A DNA stretch of 33,282 bases, from NCBI GenBank assembly GCA_000969725.1, contig JXSR01S048669.1; one strand, written 5' to 3'. The notes below the pieces were generated by a model. It was not told the DNA's origin. It made no database searches and saw nothing but the letters and a program-made list of their open reading frames with translations. Positions 22,215-33,115 of this stretch are shown piece by piece; the first letter of the stretch is position 1; each line of letters starts with the position of its first letter. This DNA is from Ophiothrix spiculata (Eukaryota > Echinodermata > Ophiuroidea > Amphilepidida > Ophiotrichidae). The translations under genes and the position numbers were made by a program.

Positions 22215-22696
22215 AAAAAAAGTAAAGGTAAAGGGGACGATCTGTAATTCACAGGTCTGAGTGCCTATTTCTCTTACGAAGCATTTGGGCAACAATCCAC
22301 TTTTTTGTTATATTTGCGTTGAGAGGTTCGCCAAACCTCCTTCCTCGCGATCGCGAGTCGGTTACCGTCCCAGCATTGAAGAAAGCCGGTGTAGCATGAA
22401 TGTAAGTCCCCCGTTCTAATTGTCCTGGTTGTACAGTAAAGTATAGGCTAACAACTCTCACGCAACATTAGCTTCAAGCTTGATTCTGTTATGGTCTATG
22501 GAAGGCGGACTACTATTTCAGGGGACTACGATTACTTTCACACCGGTACCAATTTGACACCTGGGCGGAGAGGAGCACATTAGTGTACGTATCTTGCTCA
22601 AGGACATTACACACTTCTCTTAATGCCCGGTGATTAACAGTCGAGGACTTATCCGCTAGGCCACGCATGTCCCTTTTTTACCTTTTTACTTTACTT
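22215..22696 (-). mobile_element. tRNA-Asn-like SINE (family 2), copy B
   Basis: Duplicate of 9,437-9,929 with the same 10-base target duplication TATACATAGT at 22,205-22,214 and 22,697-22,706. The A-box is intact on the minus strand (TGGCCTAGCGG, about 22,651-22,661). The B-box region, with roughly 25 neighbouring bases, has been deleted between GACATTACACA and CTCTTAATGCCC. A 6-base duplication in CGCGATCGCGAG distinguishes it from copy A. It is no longer expected to be transcribed by RNA polymerase III. Confidence 0.87.
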
Positions 22697-23940
22697 TATA
22701 CATAGTGCACATGCCCAAATACTAAAATAAGATGACTTTGTCTCGTTTGAGCTATCGCGGGTTTTTGTTTACTAACTCACAGACCGTTTTAAATAATTCA
22801 ACATGCAGTTTAACTACAGATATATTTATGTTTTCAAAGTAGAATCTAATTACGTATTCATTACGATTTATTTTATTTTGGTGGGTTTTTGGTACCTTAT
22901 TTCTCTCATAAGAATATAACCGATTTGATCAGAGATTTGCACTCTTATACTTACATATCGTATATAGATTACTCTAAATATCATTGGCTTAAATTGAATT
23001 GAACTTTTGTATAATCTTGGAATAGTTTTTTTAGTACTTACAAACTGCTAAGATATCTAAAATCTTAAAGAAAGATTTGATATAGATTTGCCTTTTGTAA
23101 ATGAAATTGGCTTTTAACATTTGATATCAGTAAGAAAAAAAATCAATAAAATGGACAAAGCGTGGTTGATTTCATCAACACGCTCACGATGCGGTGGCTT
23201 TTAAGCTTTCATATTATCCTGCACGTGGGCTGAAGTTTGCATTTGCGTTCCTATCGCATCAGAAACATAAAAGATCCGACTTTTATAAGTTACACATGAA
23301 GAGGCATGTAATCTAATCATGAGTAAACTTTCTTAAGTTGAAATTAATTTAAAGCTATTGGGTTCATGACTTTGTAATCATCACATACATACATATATGT
23401 ATGCAGTGGATGTGTCGTCTGACAATTACATGGGAACATTTTGTGACTTGAAGCACTTAATTGGATGAGTTACTTTCTCACAAGAGAGTTATACAATGCA
23501 GTAAAAATAAGCTTTAAATACAAGATAAGGTTTTCAATAGTACATTATATTGAGCTGCAAGCTTTTGTACTACTTAATATGGTATACATTTTATACGGTT
23601 ACCGTAACTCACATTATTTTCTTTATGTTTACAAGCACAATATGTAGAAAATCAACGAAGTTTTACTTATTGCTTAAAATGTAATGTATATTTTTTATTT
23701 TTTGTTGGTGAACGATTGTATATTTACATTTAGTATTGGTTATCTTGAAACCAGCTGCGCGAAACGTTCTAAAACGTCAATTTGACTTGTATATGATATA
23801 AATGGGTTCCTCTATGAACTACAAGAAATGTTATACGAACTATTAAAACAGCAATGTCAATGACAAATGTATACTACTAAGTTGCATTAAAAACTGGCTG
23901 CGTTAAATGAAAAGGTACCACATATTTCGCAGGAAAATAA

Positions 23941-25220
23941 CTAGTCGAAGGAGGTTCAACAAATAAAAAAGTAGAATGTCACACATACGATGATAACAGC
24001 AGTAACATTTTAGATTTGGAGAGAAACAATCGCTAATTTAGCACATTTAAGTTGTACTTTAAACTATGTACACTCTTCCTGTCGTGGAAGGGCTATTTAA
24101 ACATGAAACTGATTGCATTGTTTTGGGCCCAATAAGTGATGAAAAAATTATTATACATGTCGTTGGCTTCATTTCAATATGATAAAGCTTTCTTTAAAGG
24201 CTTCAGTAATAATTCCAGAGGATAAGTAGTCTTATATTTGATATTAAGCAAAGTAAAATGATATTATGTTTAGCATTCCCGCCTGCATGGAGTTTTTTTT
24301 AAAGAGCGTGTATGTGTGTGAGCTTACCCAATAGAATCATTTAATGAAACCAGTTTAAAAAACCCAACTTTTGTTTACTACATACATTTTACATGATGTC
24401 AGCCCGAGTTTAGCCTATTTTCCACTGAATACAAGAGTTAGAAGGATTCCTCCTTCAAATGTGCTTCCTTCTTCCCATTTTGTGAAAGTCAAGACATTAA
24501 AATGACATTTACTTACTTGAGATTACAATACGTGCATTATATCAAAAAAATAAAGCAGAGTTATTCACAAGGTTTATGCAATCCAGAGGGACTCTGCTTG
24601 TAAGTGAATTCGTCCAGTATTGTTTGCCTGGGACCTAAAGTTCAACCGACTTTACGAACATAAAAAAGAAACATTCCCTGGCTAGATTCCCTTTAACTTC
24701 TCTCCCCGTCATGAAATTGAATATAGATTGCAGAATAATCGTTTATATAAATATTTGTACTCATTTAAGAAAGTAAAAAAAAAATACATGCATCACATTC
24801 GATAAGCAAAACATGACAATGAAGGTTATTTATGGAACACAATGCCTCTAGACTTTGTAATCATAGGCTACGTAACTTAAATGCATAATTGCACAGATTT
24901 TTGCTGATCTCGTCGAATCATTTTAGTATAATTCCAGCTTTGCTCATTTTTGATCAATAAGTATATAAATATGAGCTAAAATTGAGAATACATTCTTGGG
25001 TAGCGTATTTTAATTTTTAAATATTAATTGTATCCATTTTTATAGATTAAATATAGTGTGTGAATAGTCCGTGTTAAAACTTTGTATACATAAAATGTAT
25101 TTTCTGGTTCCTACACACAATCCACGCACTTTATTGCAAAATGTAGGTTTATTTACTGACATGCTTGAAACAAATCCTTGAAAAACTCAATAGAAAATTA
25201 TTATTGAAACTAATATAATA
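23941..25220 (+). other. Right flank of the duplication, no gene seen
   Basis: Immediately after copy B, the phrase AAGGAGGTTCAACAAATAAAA with AGAATGTCACA (23,947-23,985) matches the start of units at 29,335 and 31,930, so this is again old array sequence. The sequence TCTTCCTGTCGTGGAAGGGC near 24,076 corresponds weakly to 29,475. The rest is AT-rich with no open frame of note and no recognised element. Confidence 0.6.
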
Positions 25221-25474
25221 TGTGATGACTCACCCCGTAAAGGGGGACTTTGCGACAGAACATTTTTCAAGATACTGGAGAAAATAGGTAGCAAAAAATA
25301 AAGAAAATAATAAGAATTTGCATCAGATTTTTTGTTGTAAAATGTGATCGCCTTGATCAATTTCGACAAATAAGGTGTCATTTTAAAGCTTAGAAAATGC
25401 TGTAACAGATGCAATGATAAAACACAAAATTGAAATCATCAGCAAAGTCCCCCCTTTCGGGGTGAGTCATTACA
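25221..25474 (-). mobile_element. MITE with CTCACCCCG inverted termini, copy 2
   Basis: Inverted ends of about 27 bases: TGTGATGACTCACCCCGTAA on the left and CCCTTTCGGGGTGAGTCATT on the right, each joined to GGACTTTG or its complement. TA borders both ends. The interior, read on the minus strand, matches the MITE at 1,259-1,461 (CATCTGTTACA, AAAATGACACCTT, TTGATCAAGGCGATCA), but this copy is about 50 bases longer and so closer to full length. A 75-codon frame on the minus strand is an artefact of the element. Confidence 0.85.
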
Positions 25475-25639
25475 TATGTGACCAGCCCTATCGAAAGGTA
25501 CCATAAGGGTCCCACAATCAAAACTGATTTTTTTGGTCTCATCTGAAAGATTTTATTGCTAAAAAAATCTCAATATTATATCTTAAGCTTTAAAATGACA
25601 AAGAAAGAAATTATCAGGTCTTGAAATCATGTTCTCGGG

Positions 25640-27800
25640 ATTTTTGATATGCAGATACATCATCATCTTACATTCACGATAAGATACAGTATCACTGTCA
25701 ATTGAAAAAAAAACCGAGCGAGTATGATGCGACAAGCTACTCCAAGTTTGCCCCTCCAAGGTACCTCTTCCGTTCGTGTATGTTGACCTATTCAGATCTG
25801 GTTCACAGGAGGTGACATTGAATCGTATCTGAATGACTACAATAGCTCAAAGGTATGATAAAAGTGGAACGTTTTATTACATTACCCTTGAGTTAAAATT
25901 AAATGTTTAACGGTTTTTTCAATATGCTAAAGTGTACATTAAACCTTTTATTATATATGTTGCGGGTATATTTAGTGTAAAGGGTGCAAATGTGGACTAA
26001 AACTTGCAAATGAAAACGATAATATTTGTTTTTAACCTTCTATAAAGTACATTAACTCTTTATATACACGTCGAATAATAATTCTACTGCTTGTATTTTC
26101 CAAAAGTCCTTACAATGCCTCCTCAAGAAGAATTTGGCAATTTACTTTCTTTATTGCGTCGGGTGTAAGAAACATCTTAGCAGTGACAGAGTGAGCATTT
26201 ATTTATATATCATATTACATCTCATACCAAATGTATCTAAAGTTAAATGCTGCTTATGTTATCACGATTGAGAGAATGTGTTATATGAGTCAAGTTGACT
26301 AATTTTATCTACAGAACAGTTTAATGAGAAATGTTATAATCCTAAAAGATATTTTCTTTAGATGAAATAAGAAAAACAATGTGATCTTCACTATAACAAG
26401 GCAGAGTTCACATGTCCAATGTACGTGGGGTATGTAAAAATTGCGGGGTTTTCTTATTTTAAAAACAAGTGATTTAAAGCAAACGATAACATTCTTGAAG
26501 TAAAATTATTCTTAGTGATGTTTAACAGTTCTGTGATCGGAAACCCTAATCAATGGAACTGTGAAATGGGATCACTGAGTAGATATTATTTTTTTTAATA
26601 AAGTAGCACTAACGAAGCTATGGAAGAATAGAATTTTCTGAAATCGTCAAACGTCTAGCCTCCCTCTCAGGAACCCCCTTCCGTTTGTGCATCAGTATTT
26701 CTATACATTTCTGCAGCTCACTAGGAAATGGAATGAAACGATTATAGCCAGCAGCAAAAATGTAACGTTTCAATCTCTTCGTTGACGAGGCATATTTAGA
26801 CGCACAGCTTGGTTGTAATTGATAACATTGGGTGAAAGGAGTTTACAAGTGCATGCAAAGCGGATGAAATTCATCACTCATACTGACTTAAAGTACAATA
26901 TTGTTTGAGACTGTTGTTTGTATACACCATGAAAATTCTTCTCATTTTAGAAGTCTGGTTAAACAAAATAAAACAAACTTACAACGAACAAACAAACAAG
27001 AAACTCTACTCCATTTCAAGTATTTCAGTCATTATCATGACAAAATGCTTGCGTTGCACAGACACCGAAAAATTGATTACACACTTAATGAACATTTTGT
27101 TCCTCCTTCATATAGTTGAACAACATAATAATTCTCAACAGTATTATATTCACATTTTAATGCAGTTAGTGTATTGCGATTGTTGACACACTTTTTCATA
27201 CTTCGTAAACTAAATTTCTACTACCAAAAGGTATTTAAAGGAAATAATGAATTCGAATAAAATGTATACTGAATCAACCGAAGTGATTTGGGGTCAGTCA
27301 AGGTCACAGCCATACATCTTTATTCCTTGACCCTAACTGATCAAAACCTGCACCATGGACAGCTACCACCCTGGGAGTATCCGTATGGGGTTTTCGTCAG
27401 GAGAATATTTATTGCAAGCACGATTAGCAAAGAGCGCAGGGAGCTGTTTGAGTCTTGCAGTAAAGACCAGTAAGGTTTAAAAATATGCTTAAATAAACAA
27501 TAATGTTAAGTCCCTCTAAACACCCTTTTCAGGTCCTCTTCCTGGCGTTTATTGAGCTATTCAGTTCTGCTCGTATGTTTTACACATTGAAAACATGAAT
27601 GAACCACACTAACGCCATTCCACATGAGAGAATCAATGTAATTTACACGTACAAAGTGGAACATTGTGGGTGCATATCCATCAATCGTCTGCAAACGTAA
27701 TTACATAGAAGTACATTTTTTCTCAGTTGAAATGTTTTTTTGTTGTTGCTATCATGAGTAAACTTTTTAAAACTGGAATTCATTTGAAACTATTGGGTAC
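25640..27800 (+). repeat. Third, older copy of the block's right half
   Basis: Landmarks follow the order seen in copy A from 8,865: TTACATTCACGAT (25,667), AAGGTACCTCTTCCGTTC (25,761), AAGAATTTGGCAATTTACTTTC (about 26,127), AATCAATGGAACTGTGAAA (26,548), the 110-base segment at 27,533-27,645, and ATCATGAGTAAACTTT (27,752). Divergence and gaps are much greater than between copies A and B. No gene is seen: the overlapping 72- and 93-codon frames at 26,901-27,186 show no recognisable family and no partner frame elsewhere. Confidence 0.68.
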
Positions 27801-28104
27801 CGCAGGGGATAATGGAAATATTTGAGTGCAATAGATGCATTCTCGTATCAAAATCAATTTAATTGTGGTTTCATCAAGTTATCTTTCTCCATTTTTTTTT
27901 TTAAATATTCCTTGTTACTTTGTACAGTATTGGAATGTGCATACGGTACGAAATCATTAAAGTTGGTCTTGGATTACAATATGATATTTGAACGATATAT
28001 GAATTTTTAAATCTTTCTTCTTTTCAACATGTTTAATGTAATGGCAGAATTAAAAATGATTTTTTGTTAATTGAATATGCTTTATCTATTTATCATTTTA
28101 AGGG
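27801..28104 (+). other. AT-rich spacer, nothing recognised
   Basis: About 300 bases of very AT-rich sequence between the old repeat unit and the minus-strand SINE. It holds a 62-codon frame without any family resemblance. The final part (GAATATGC then TTTATC and ATTTTAAGGGTTG) weakly resembles the ~125-bp monomers. Confidence 0.5.
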
Positions 28105-28355
28105 TTGATGTCCTCCATCTGCTCAGGAAAATATGAATCCTAACTATTTTTTAATCATGAAAAGATAAATAGTTTCCACTGGATTTGCGGGGACTCGAAC
28201 CATGGATTATGGCAGGGGTTAGCCATGCATTACGAGGCGAGAGATCTACCGCTAGGCAATCAAGGCAGCGTTGAGATCGTGAACTAAAATTTAAAACATA
28301 AACATTAGAATGCCGTATTTTTCTTTTGTTCACATAAAAATTGCAATTTTGCCTC
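28105..28355 (-). mobile_element. tRNA-derived SINE (family 1), copy 2
   Basis: Reverse-complement partner of 4,488-4,738. On the minus strand it has the A-box TTGCCTAGCGG (28,249-28,259, one mismatch) and a perfect B-box GGTTCGAGTCC (28,191-28,201). The leader, AAAATTGCAATTTTTATGTG, and the body, AGTGGAAACTATTTATCTTT, match copy 1. The match ends at CAGATGGAGGACATC, which fixes the 3' limit near 28,105. The 68-codon frame on this strand is only the shared repeat. Confidence 0.84.
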
Positions 28356-28439
28356 ATTAGGATGCTCCATTTGTAAGTAAATTATGCGAATGTGTATATC
28401 AGACAAAATGTAGATAATGTAGATACTAAAATCAGACAA

Positions 28440-28740
28440 TTCACAGCTCAAACAGGGCGAACTCAGAGTCGTAATTCACGTCAGGTTTTTCGGGCAAAAC
28501 AACGCGGGTTGTTACATTATCATTCAAAATCAAAACAACATATTCATACAATATTATTTGTAATTCATAAAAGGTATAAAGCCTACAATCTGTCAAAATT
28601 TGAAAACAGTCGAATCGTTCGAACATCACAAAATCATGAGGTTTCGGCGAAATAGGCGTCAATTTTTCGAAATATTCGATTGACGTAATTTTGACCTTGA
28701 TAATGGACGTAAAATCACTAGTAAAGTTGTATGTATAAAT
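28440..28740 (+). repeat. Dispersed ~300-bp repeat, copy 2
   Basis: Inverted partner of 19,870-20,178, starting at CACAGCTCAAACAGGG and running to about GTATGTATAAATT. The match is continuous apart from small gaps. It ends directly against GACTCTATTCCATATGTACG (28,745), an old array landmark also found at 6,898. That places the element inside an array unit. Family and function unknown. Confidence 0.82.
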
Positions 28741-28949
28741 TAAAGACTCTATTCCATATGTACGCCAAAAATTGTGGTATTCTGATATGTGTAAGTAGGT
28801 ATAAACTTGCAGTAAAGATGACGTTCAGCCAAACAGCACCCATTTAGGGACTGTAGCCTTAACCTATGAATAGTTTTCTAGTACTAAATCTGCTAAAATA
28901 CATGAATTCTAAATTCTCCCACATCTAAATTTAATAATCATGATTTAAA

Positions 28950-29175
28950 ATATAGACTTTGAATTGAATATTCTTGATGCATTTTTATTTGAACCTGGGA
29001 ATAGTTTTTCAAGCACTTGGCAAACAGCTTTTAAGTTTTCAACTTATTTTGTAGTTATCTTACAGACCGATTTGAAATAGATTTCGTGCATTGAATATGC
29101 TTGACACATTTACCCTTTTAACCGAGGAAACTTAAGGTGTTCAAGTAATTTAAAAATCCAAGCTTTAAGTTATTT
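28950..29175 (+). repeat. ~125-bp monomer family, two degenerate units
   Basis: Two units with TTGAATATTCTTGATGCATTT (28,965 onward) and CAGACCGATTTGAAATAGATT (29,064 onward), each followed by TTTAACC or TGAACC, then GGGAATAGTTTTTCAAG or GTGTTCAAGTA. They match the better-preserved monomers at 30,867 and 31,004. Confidence 0.68.
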
Positions 29176-30739
29176 AAAAGCTGACAGCATCACCAAATCT
29201 TGTCGACCAATTAATGTTTTCGTGAATATGATAAATATGTGCAAAATTGTATTAAGGTTCGACTGCCACGGGTATTGATGTTGCAACTATTATCGTACAT
29301 TTGTCGGTAACAAAATAAGTTGAGATAGGTAAAGGAGGTTAAACAAATAAAAGGGCAAAATGTCACAGAATGTCGTACATGAAACGCCGAAAGCAGTCAA
29401 CATTTGTAGAGAAACTCTGCTGATGAATAACATTAATAGTGGAAAGTCAATCTAATAACCGATTTATACTCAACTCTAGTCGTGAAAGGTCAAATAAACT
29501 TGTTAGCAGTGATGAAGAAATATCGTTTTGGTCATGTTGACTTTATTTTTTTAAGAGTTAACACATAGAAATGAAAAACTCCTGAGATCTTTTTTAACAT
29601 TCTGGTATCATTACTTGAAAGAAGGCTATTTGTGAGGTGTATGATTTCAGATGGGACTGGTTATGTTTTGCCAATCACATTCAAGGTAGCGAAAAAAGAA
29701 ACTAATACATGCAGAATACGAACTGTTTATTCACTGGATGTAATGTATTCCAGAATGAAATTTAATTCGTTTACTTCTCATTCTGAATTTATTTTACGTA
29801 TGGCTTGACATACTCTGTTTTAAATTTGAATGACTTTTACAATACAATGACCTTTAAAAAGATATACATGCCTCTGACTAACATTTCTAAAGGATAAATA
29901 TCGAAACAAGATCGATTGTTTAATGTCGTTTCATTGACTATGTGAAAGTAAATTAGGACATGCAAATATGAGTGTTGTATGACAGAGATATGATACAAGT
30001 TGTTTAAGGCGATGATTAGTTTATATATATATTTCAAATGAGGTATTCCATCAACTATACAAAATGAATACTAATAGACTAGACCTGATTGGAAGATGTA
30101 GATGTAAATTGTAAAGTTACCTCCTTGTAAAATAGAATTTAGTTTCTTATGTGTTTTCGCTACTGCTGCTGTTGCCGTTGTTTCCTTAAGCTGTGATATT
30201 AAAAGTTTCCCATTTCAAAAAATGGTATATCAAGTACTAATTTCTTATTCATAATGGAAAAATAGGACTTAAATTATATTGCCGATATCTTTTAAAGATA
30301 TATCATGGTTACGTAATATACAATTTCCCCAAAACCGATTTATAGTGAGATGGCATAAAAATTATTCAGAGTGATAAAAGAATCTATGTTTTGTGTATTT
30401 TCCTTAATCCTAAAATATTGCAATAAAAACTACTGGAATGTATCATTGTGACAAACATAATTATTTTTTTCCTTTTCTTAAGTAAGATCCTCACAAACAG
30501 GTTGTAAGATATTGGAAATATTTTAGTACAGTATAGATTATTCTTGTATCATGACCATTTTTGTTTTTCTCCTATGAAGTTTTTTTTTTAGTTTTTGAGA
30601 TATTTTGGTTTTTTTTGCATCACTGAAAATATTGAACCCAATATGGCAACCATTACCATAGCAACACAAACTGTGATTGTTCTGGAATAACAAGCTGCTT
30701 CAAATGTAAGGGTAGTGTTGACGATTGAGCAAGAATTAA

Positions 30740-31310
30740 TCTTGCACTGACCGATTGACGCATTGAATATGTTTGATCCATTTGTCATTTTAACCTAAAT
30801 CATTTGTAAAGTACGTAAGTTGCCAAGATATCTTAATTCTAAATTTTGCTCACGTGAAATCTAAAAGACCGATTTGAAAGAGATTTTCGTGAATTGAATT
30901 TTCTTGATACACTTACCATTTTAACCGGGAAATAGTTTTCAAGTACTTACACACTGCTAAGAATTTTTTCACTTCTTGTATATAATATATAATATAAATC
31001 TTCAGACCGACTTATAACAGATTTCGTGAATAGAATGTACTTGATCCATTTACCTTTACACCTGGGGAAAGTGTTCAAGTACTTTTAACAATCCAAGCTG
31101 CAAAGACATCTAAAGCATAGCTAAATCCCACAGACCGATTTGATGTAGATGAATTGGGTAATAATACTTGATCCATTTACCTTTTTAACCGGAGAAAAGA
31201 GTTCAAGTACTCTACATGCTTCTAAAGATAACCATATTGTTGTATTGTAAAGACTTACAGATCTAGATCAATTTGAAAAAGCCTTTTCTTAACTGAATAT
31301 TATTTTCTAT
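30740..31310 (+). repeat. ~125-bp tandem monomers, four to five units
   Basis: Units start with a form of GACCGATTTGAAA at about 30,749, 30,867, 31,004, 31,131 and a partial one at about 31,260, giving spacings of 118, 137, 127 and 129 bases. Each carries AATTGAAT...CTTGATCCATTTACC, TTTTAACC(G/T)GG, CAAGTACTT and CTGCTAAGA in that order. A TATAATATATAATAT stretch interrupts the second unit. No coding frame is shared among the units. Confidence 0.78.
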
Positions 31311-32276
31311 AGTTTCCATCAGCGTAGAACTTTATTACATGGGGTATTTAACTTTGGTAAAAAACACAAAATGGACAAAGTGTGACTGATTTCATCTACT
31401 TTGTTATAAAGCGGTGGCTTTTAATTTATATATCTTACACACGGGCAGAGATTTACTTTTTGTTAAATATGTGTAAGTTACACATGAAGTAGCATGGCGT
31501 AATCTGATCATGAATAAACTTTCTAAAACTGTAACTCATTTAAAGCTACTGTGTTATCAATATGATTTTATTATCGCTTACATGTATTCAGTGACTATAT
31601 CGTCCGACGATTGTGTAGAAACATTTAGTGAGTCGTACCATCAAACGCACAACTTAGAGGAGCTTTTTCACAAGAGAAAGAAGATTTCAAACTGTGATGG
31701 TCTTGTAAGTTATAAAAGGAAATGACTCTTGGTAGTAACGTTATTTTCTGTAATATCTTTCAAGTGCAGAAACTAGAAAATCTGTTAAGTTTTATTGTGC
31801 ATGTCTTTAGAGTGATTATATTAATATGAAATGCAATTACTGCAATTTTAGTATGATTCAACTGTCCCGAATATTGTGGATTTTGTACCTTAAATGGTAT
31901 CACATTGTGCTGGAACCAAACTTAAGTAGAAGAAGGTTAAACAAATAAAAAGGTATAAAATGTTACAGAATGTCGTACATGAAACGCCGATAGCAGTTAA
32001 CATTAGATTTGGAGACAAACAAAATGTGAAGTACTCTCATGGAAATTTAAACGAATTTTGCAATGCAACGACCTTTCAAACCATACATTTACTGCTGACA
32101 TTTTTTAAAGGATAAATATCAAAATGAGATCGATTTCTAAATGTCTTTTCATTTACAACGTGAAAGCAAATCAGGACATTGGTGTTGTATGAGAGAGACA
32201 CTGCAAATTCATCATGGACCTGTTTCTGTTTTATTGTTGTTTCCTTAAAATTATTTTACCTAGCACTACTGGCATG

Positions 32277-32308
32277 CCCCCCCCCCTTTTTTTTTGAAGG
32301 GGGGGGGG
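32277..32308. repeat. C10-T9-GAA-G10 homopolymer inverted repeat
   Basis: Ten C, nine T, GAA and ten G follow each other directly. The C and G runs can pair as a 10-bp GC stem around a T-rich loop. The G run could alternatively form an unusual DNA structure. Such tracts are prone to length change and sequencing error, so the exact counts deserve caution. Confidence 0.85.
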
Positions 32309-32584
32309 TATTGTATCACATGTAACAAGGATAATTATTGTTTTACTGTTCTTGACCAATCATCACCACAAATTATGTTCGAATAAAGGCGACAATATAA
32401 AAAATTTAGTAATACTATGGCTGAATTCCTGTATCATTAATAGAGTTTTTGTTGGGTAAAGTTATCTTTTTTAGTTTTTGAGACATTCTTTTGTTTCGAA
32501 TCACTTAAAAATATAGAACCCAATATGGCTATCATTATTATAAATGGGATTGTTCAATTGACGTTGTTAGTATAGTTGTATTGT

Positions 32585-33115
32585 TCTGACCGATTTCAAA
32601 TAAATCTTCGTGATTTACATATGTTTGATCCATTTATCATTTTACCTGTACACAGTTTTTTTTTTCAAGTTCTTAAAACTTAATTATAAAATTATCTATC
32701 GCTGAATCCTACAGCCCAATTTAAAACAGATTTTCAGGAATTCAATAGCCTTGACACAATTGCCATTTTAACCTGGGAATAGATTTTTCAATAGATTTTA
32801 CAAACTGCAAGACATTTTTAAATTCTTGTATATTGAAATAAATGCGCTTGATCCATTTACTTTGGCTATGTTGGAAAGATGGTTAAGTACTGTACAAGCT
32901 GCTAAGATTTCTAAAATCACGCATCTCTTAATCTAAGTTATAGACAGATTTAGAACAATGTTTGGTGAATTGAGTAAATATGTTGGATCTATTTACTTTT
33001 TTAACCTAGATATTTATTCAAGTACTTTACAAGCTTTTAAAATGGCCAATGTATTGTATTGCTAAATCTTATAGACCGATTTTGAATAGATTTCAGAATT
33101 GACCGGTTTTATTTC
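32585..33115 (+). repeat. ~125-bp tandem monomers, second block
   Basis: Units at about 32,587, 32,712, 32,830, 32,943 and a partial one at 33,074 repeat the pattern GACCGATTT, CTTGATCCATTTA, TTTTAACCTGG, CAAGTACTTTACAAGCT. The last full unit ends CAATGTATTGTATTGCTAAAT, matching the equivalent last unit of the first block (31,233). The two blocks are therefore copies of one multi-monomer segment rather than independent arrays. Confidence 0.76.

Larger units (their letters stand above)
20179..23940 (+). repeat. Segmental duplication copy B, right part
   Basis: Colinear partner of 8,448-11,950. It carries the private 1.04 kb insertion 20,714-21,754, the shared SINE at 22,215-22,696 and a deletion of about 0.8 kb at 22,850. 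It also has about 60 bases (22,757-22,820, including ACTCACAGACCGTTTTAAATAA) that copy A lacks; that phrase resembles the ~125-bp monomer family. No conserved gene is seen. Confidence 0.92.

Noticed and set aside
9468-22461. Paired minus-strand frames of about 70 codons (9,468-9,674 and 22,249-22,461) that are both open and look alike.
   Set aside because: They lie in the two copies of one SINE. Many of the few differences change the amino acid and there is a 6-base indel; nothing suggests protein-level selection.
23465-23647. A 60-codon plus-strand frame beginning MSYFLTRELYNAV.
   Set aside because: The copy A partner starting near 11,462 is shifted by one extra base and stops after about 29 codons.
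26901-27186. Overlapping 72- and 93-codon plus-strand frames.
   Set aside because: No family resemblance, no partner in the related unit at 5,474-5,674 beyond weak DNA similarity, and composition like the surrounding DNA.
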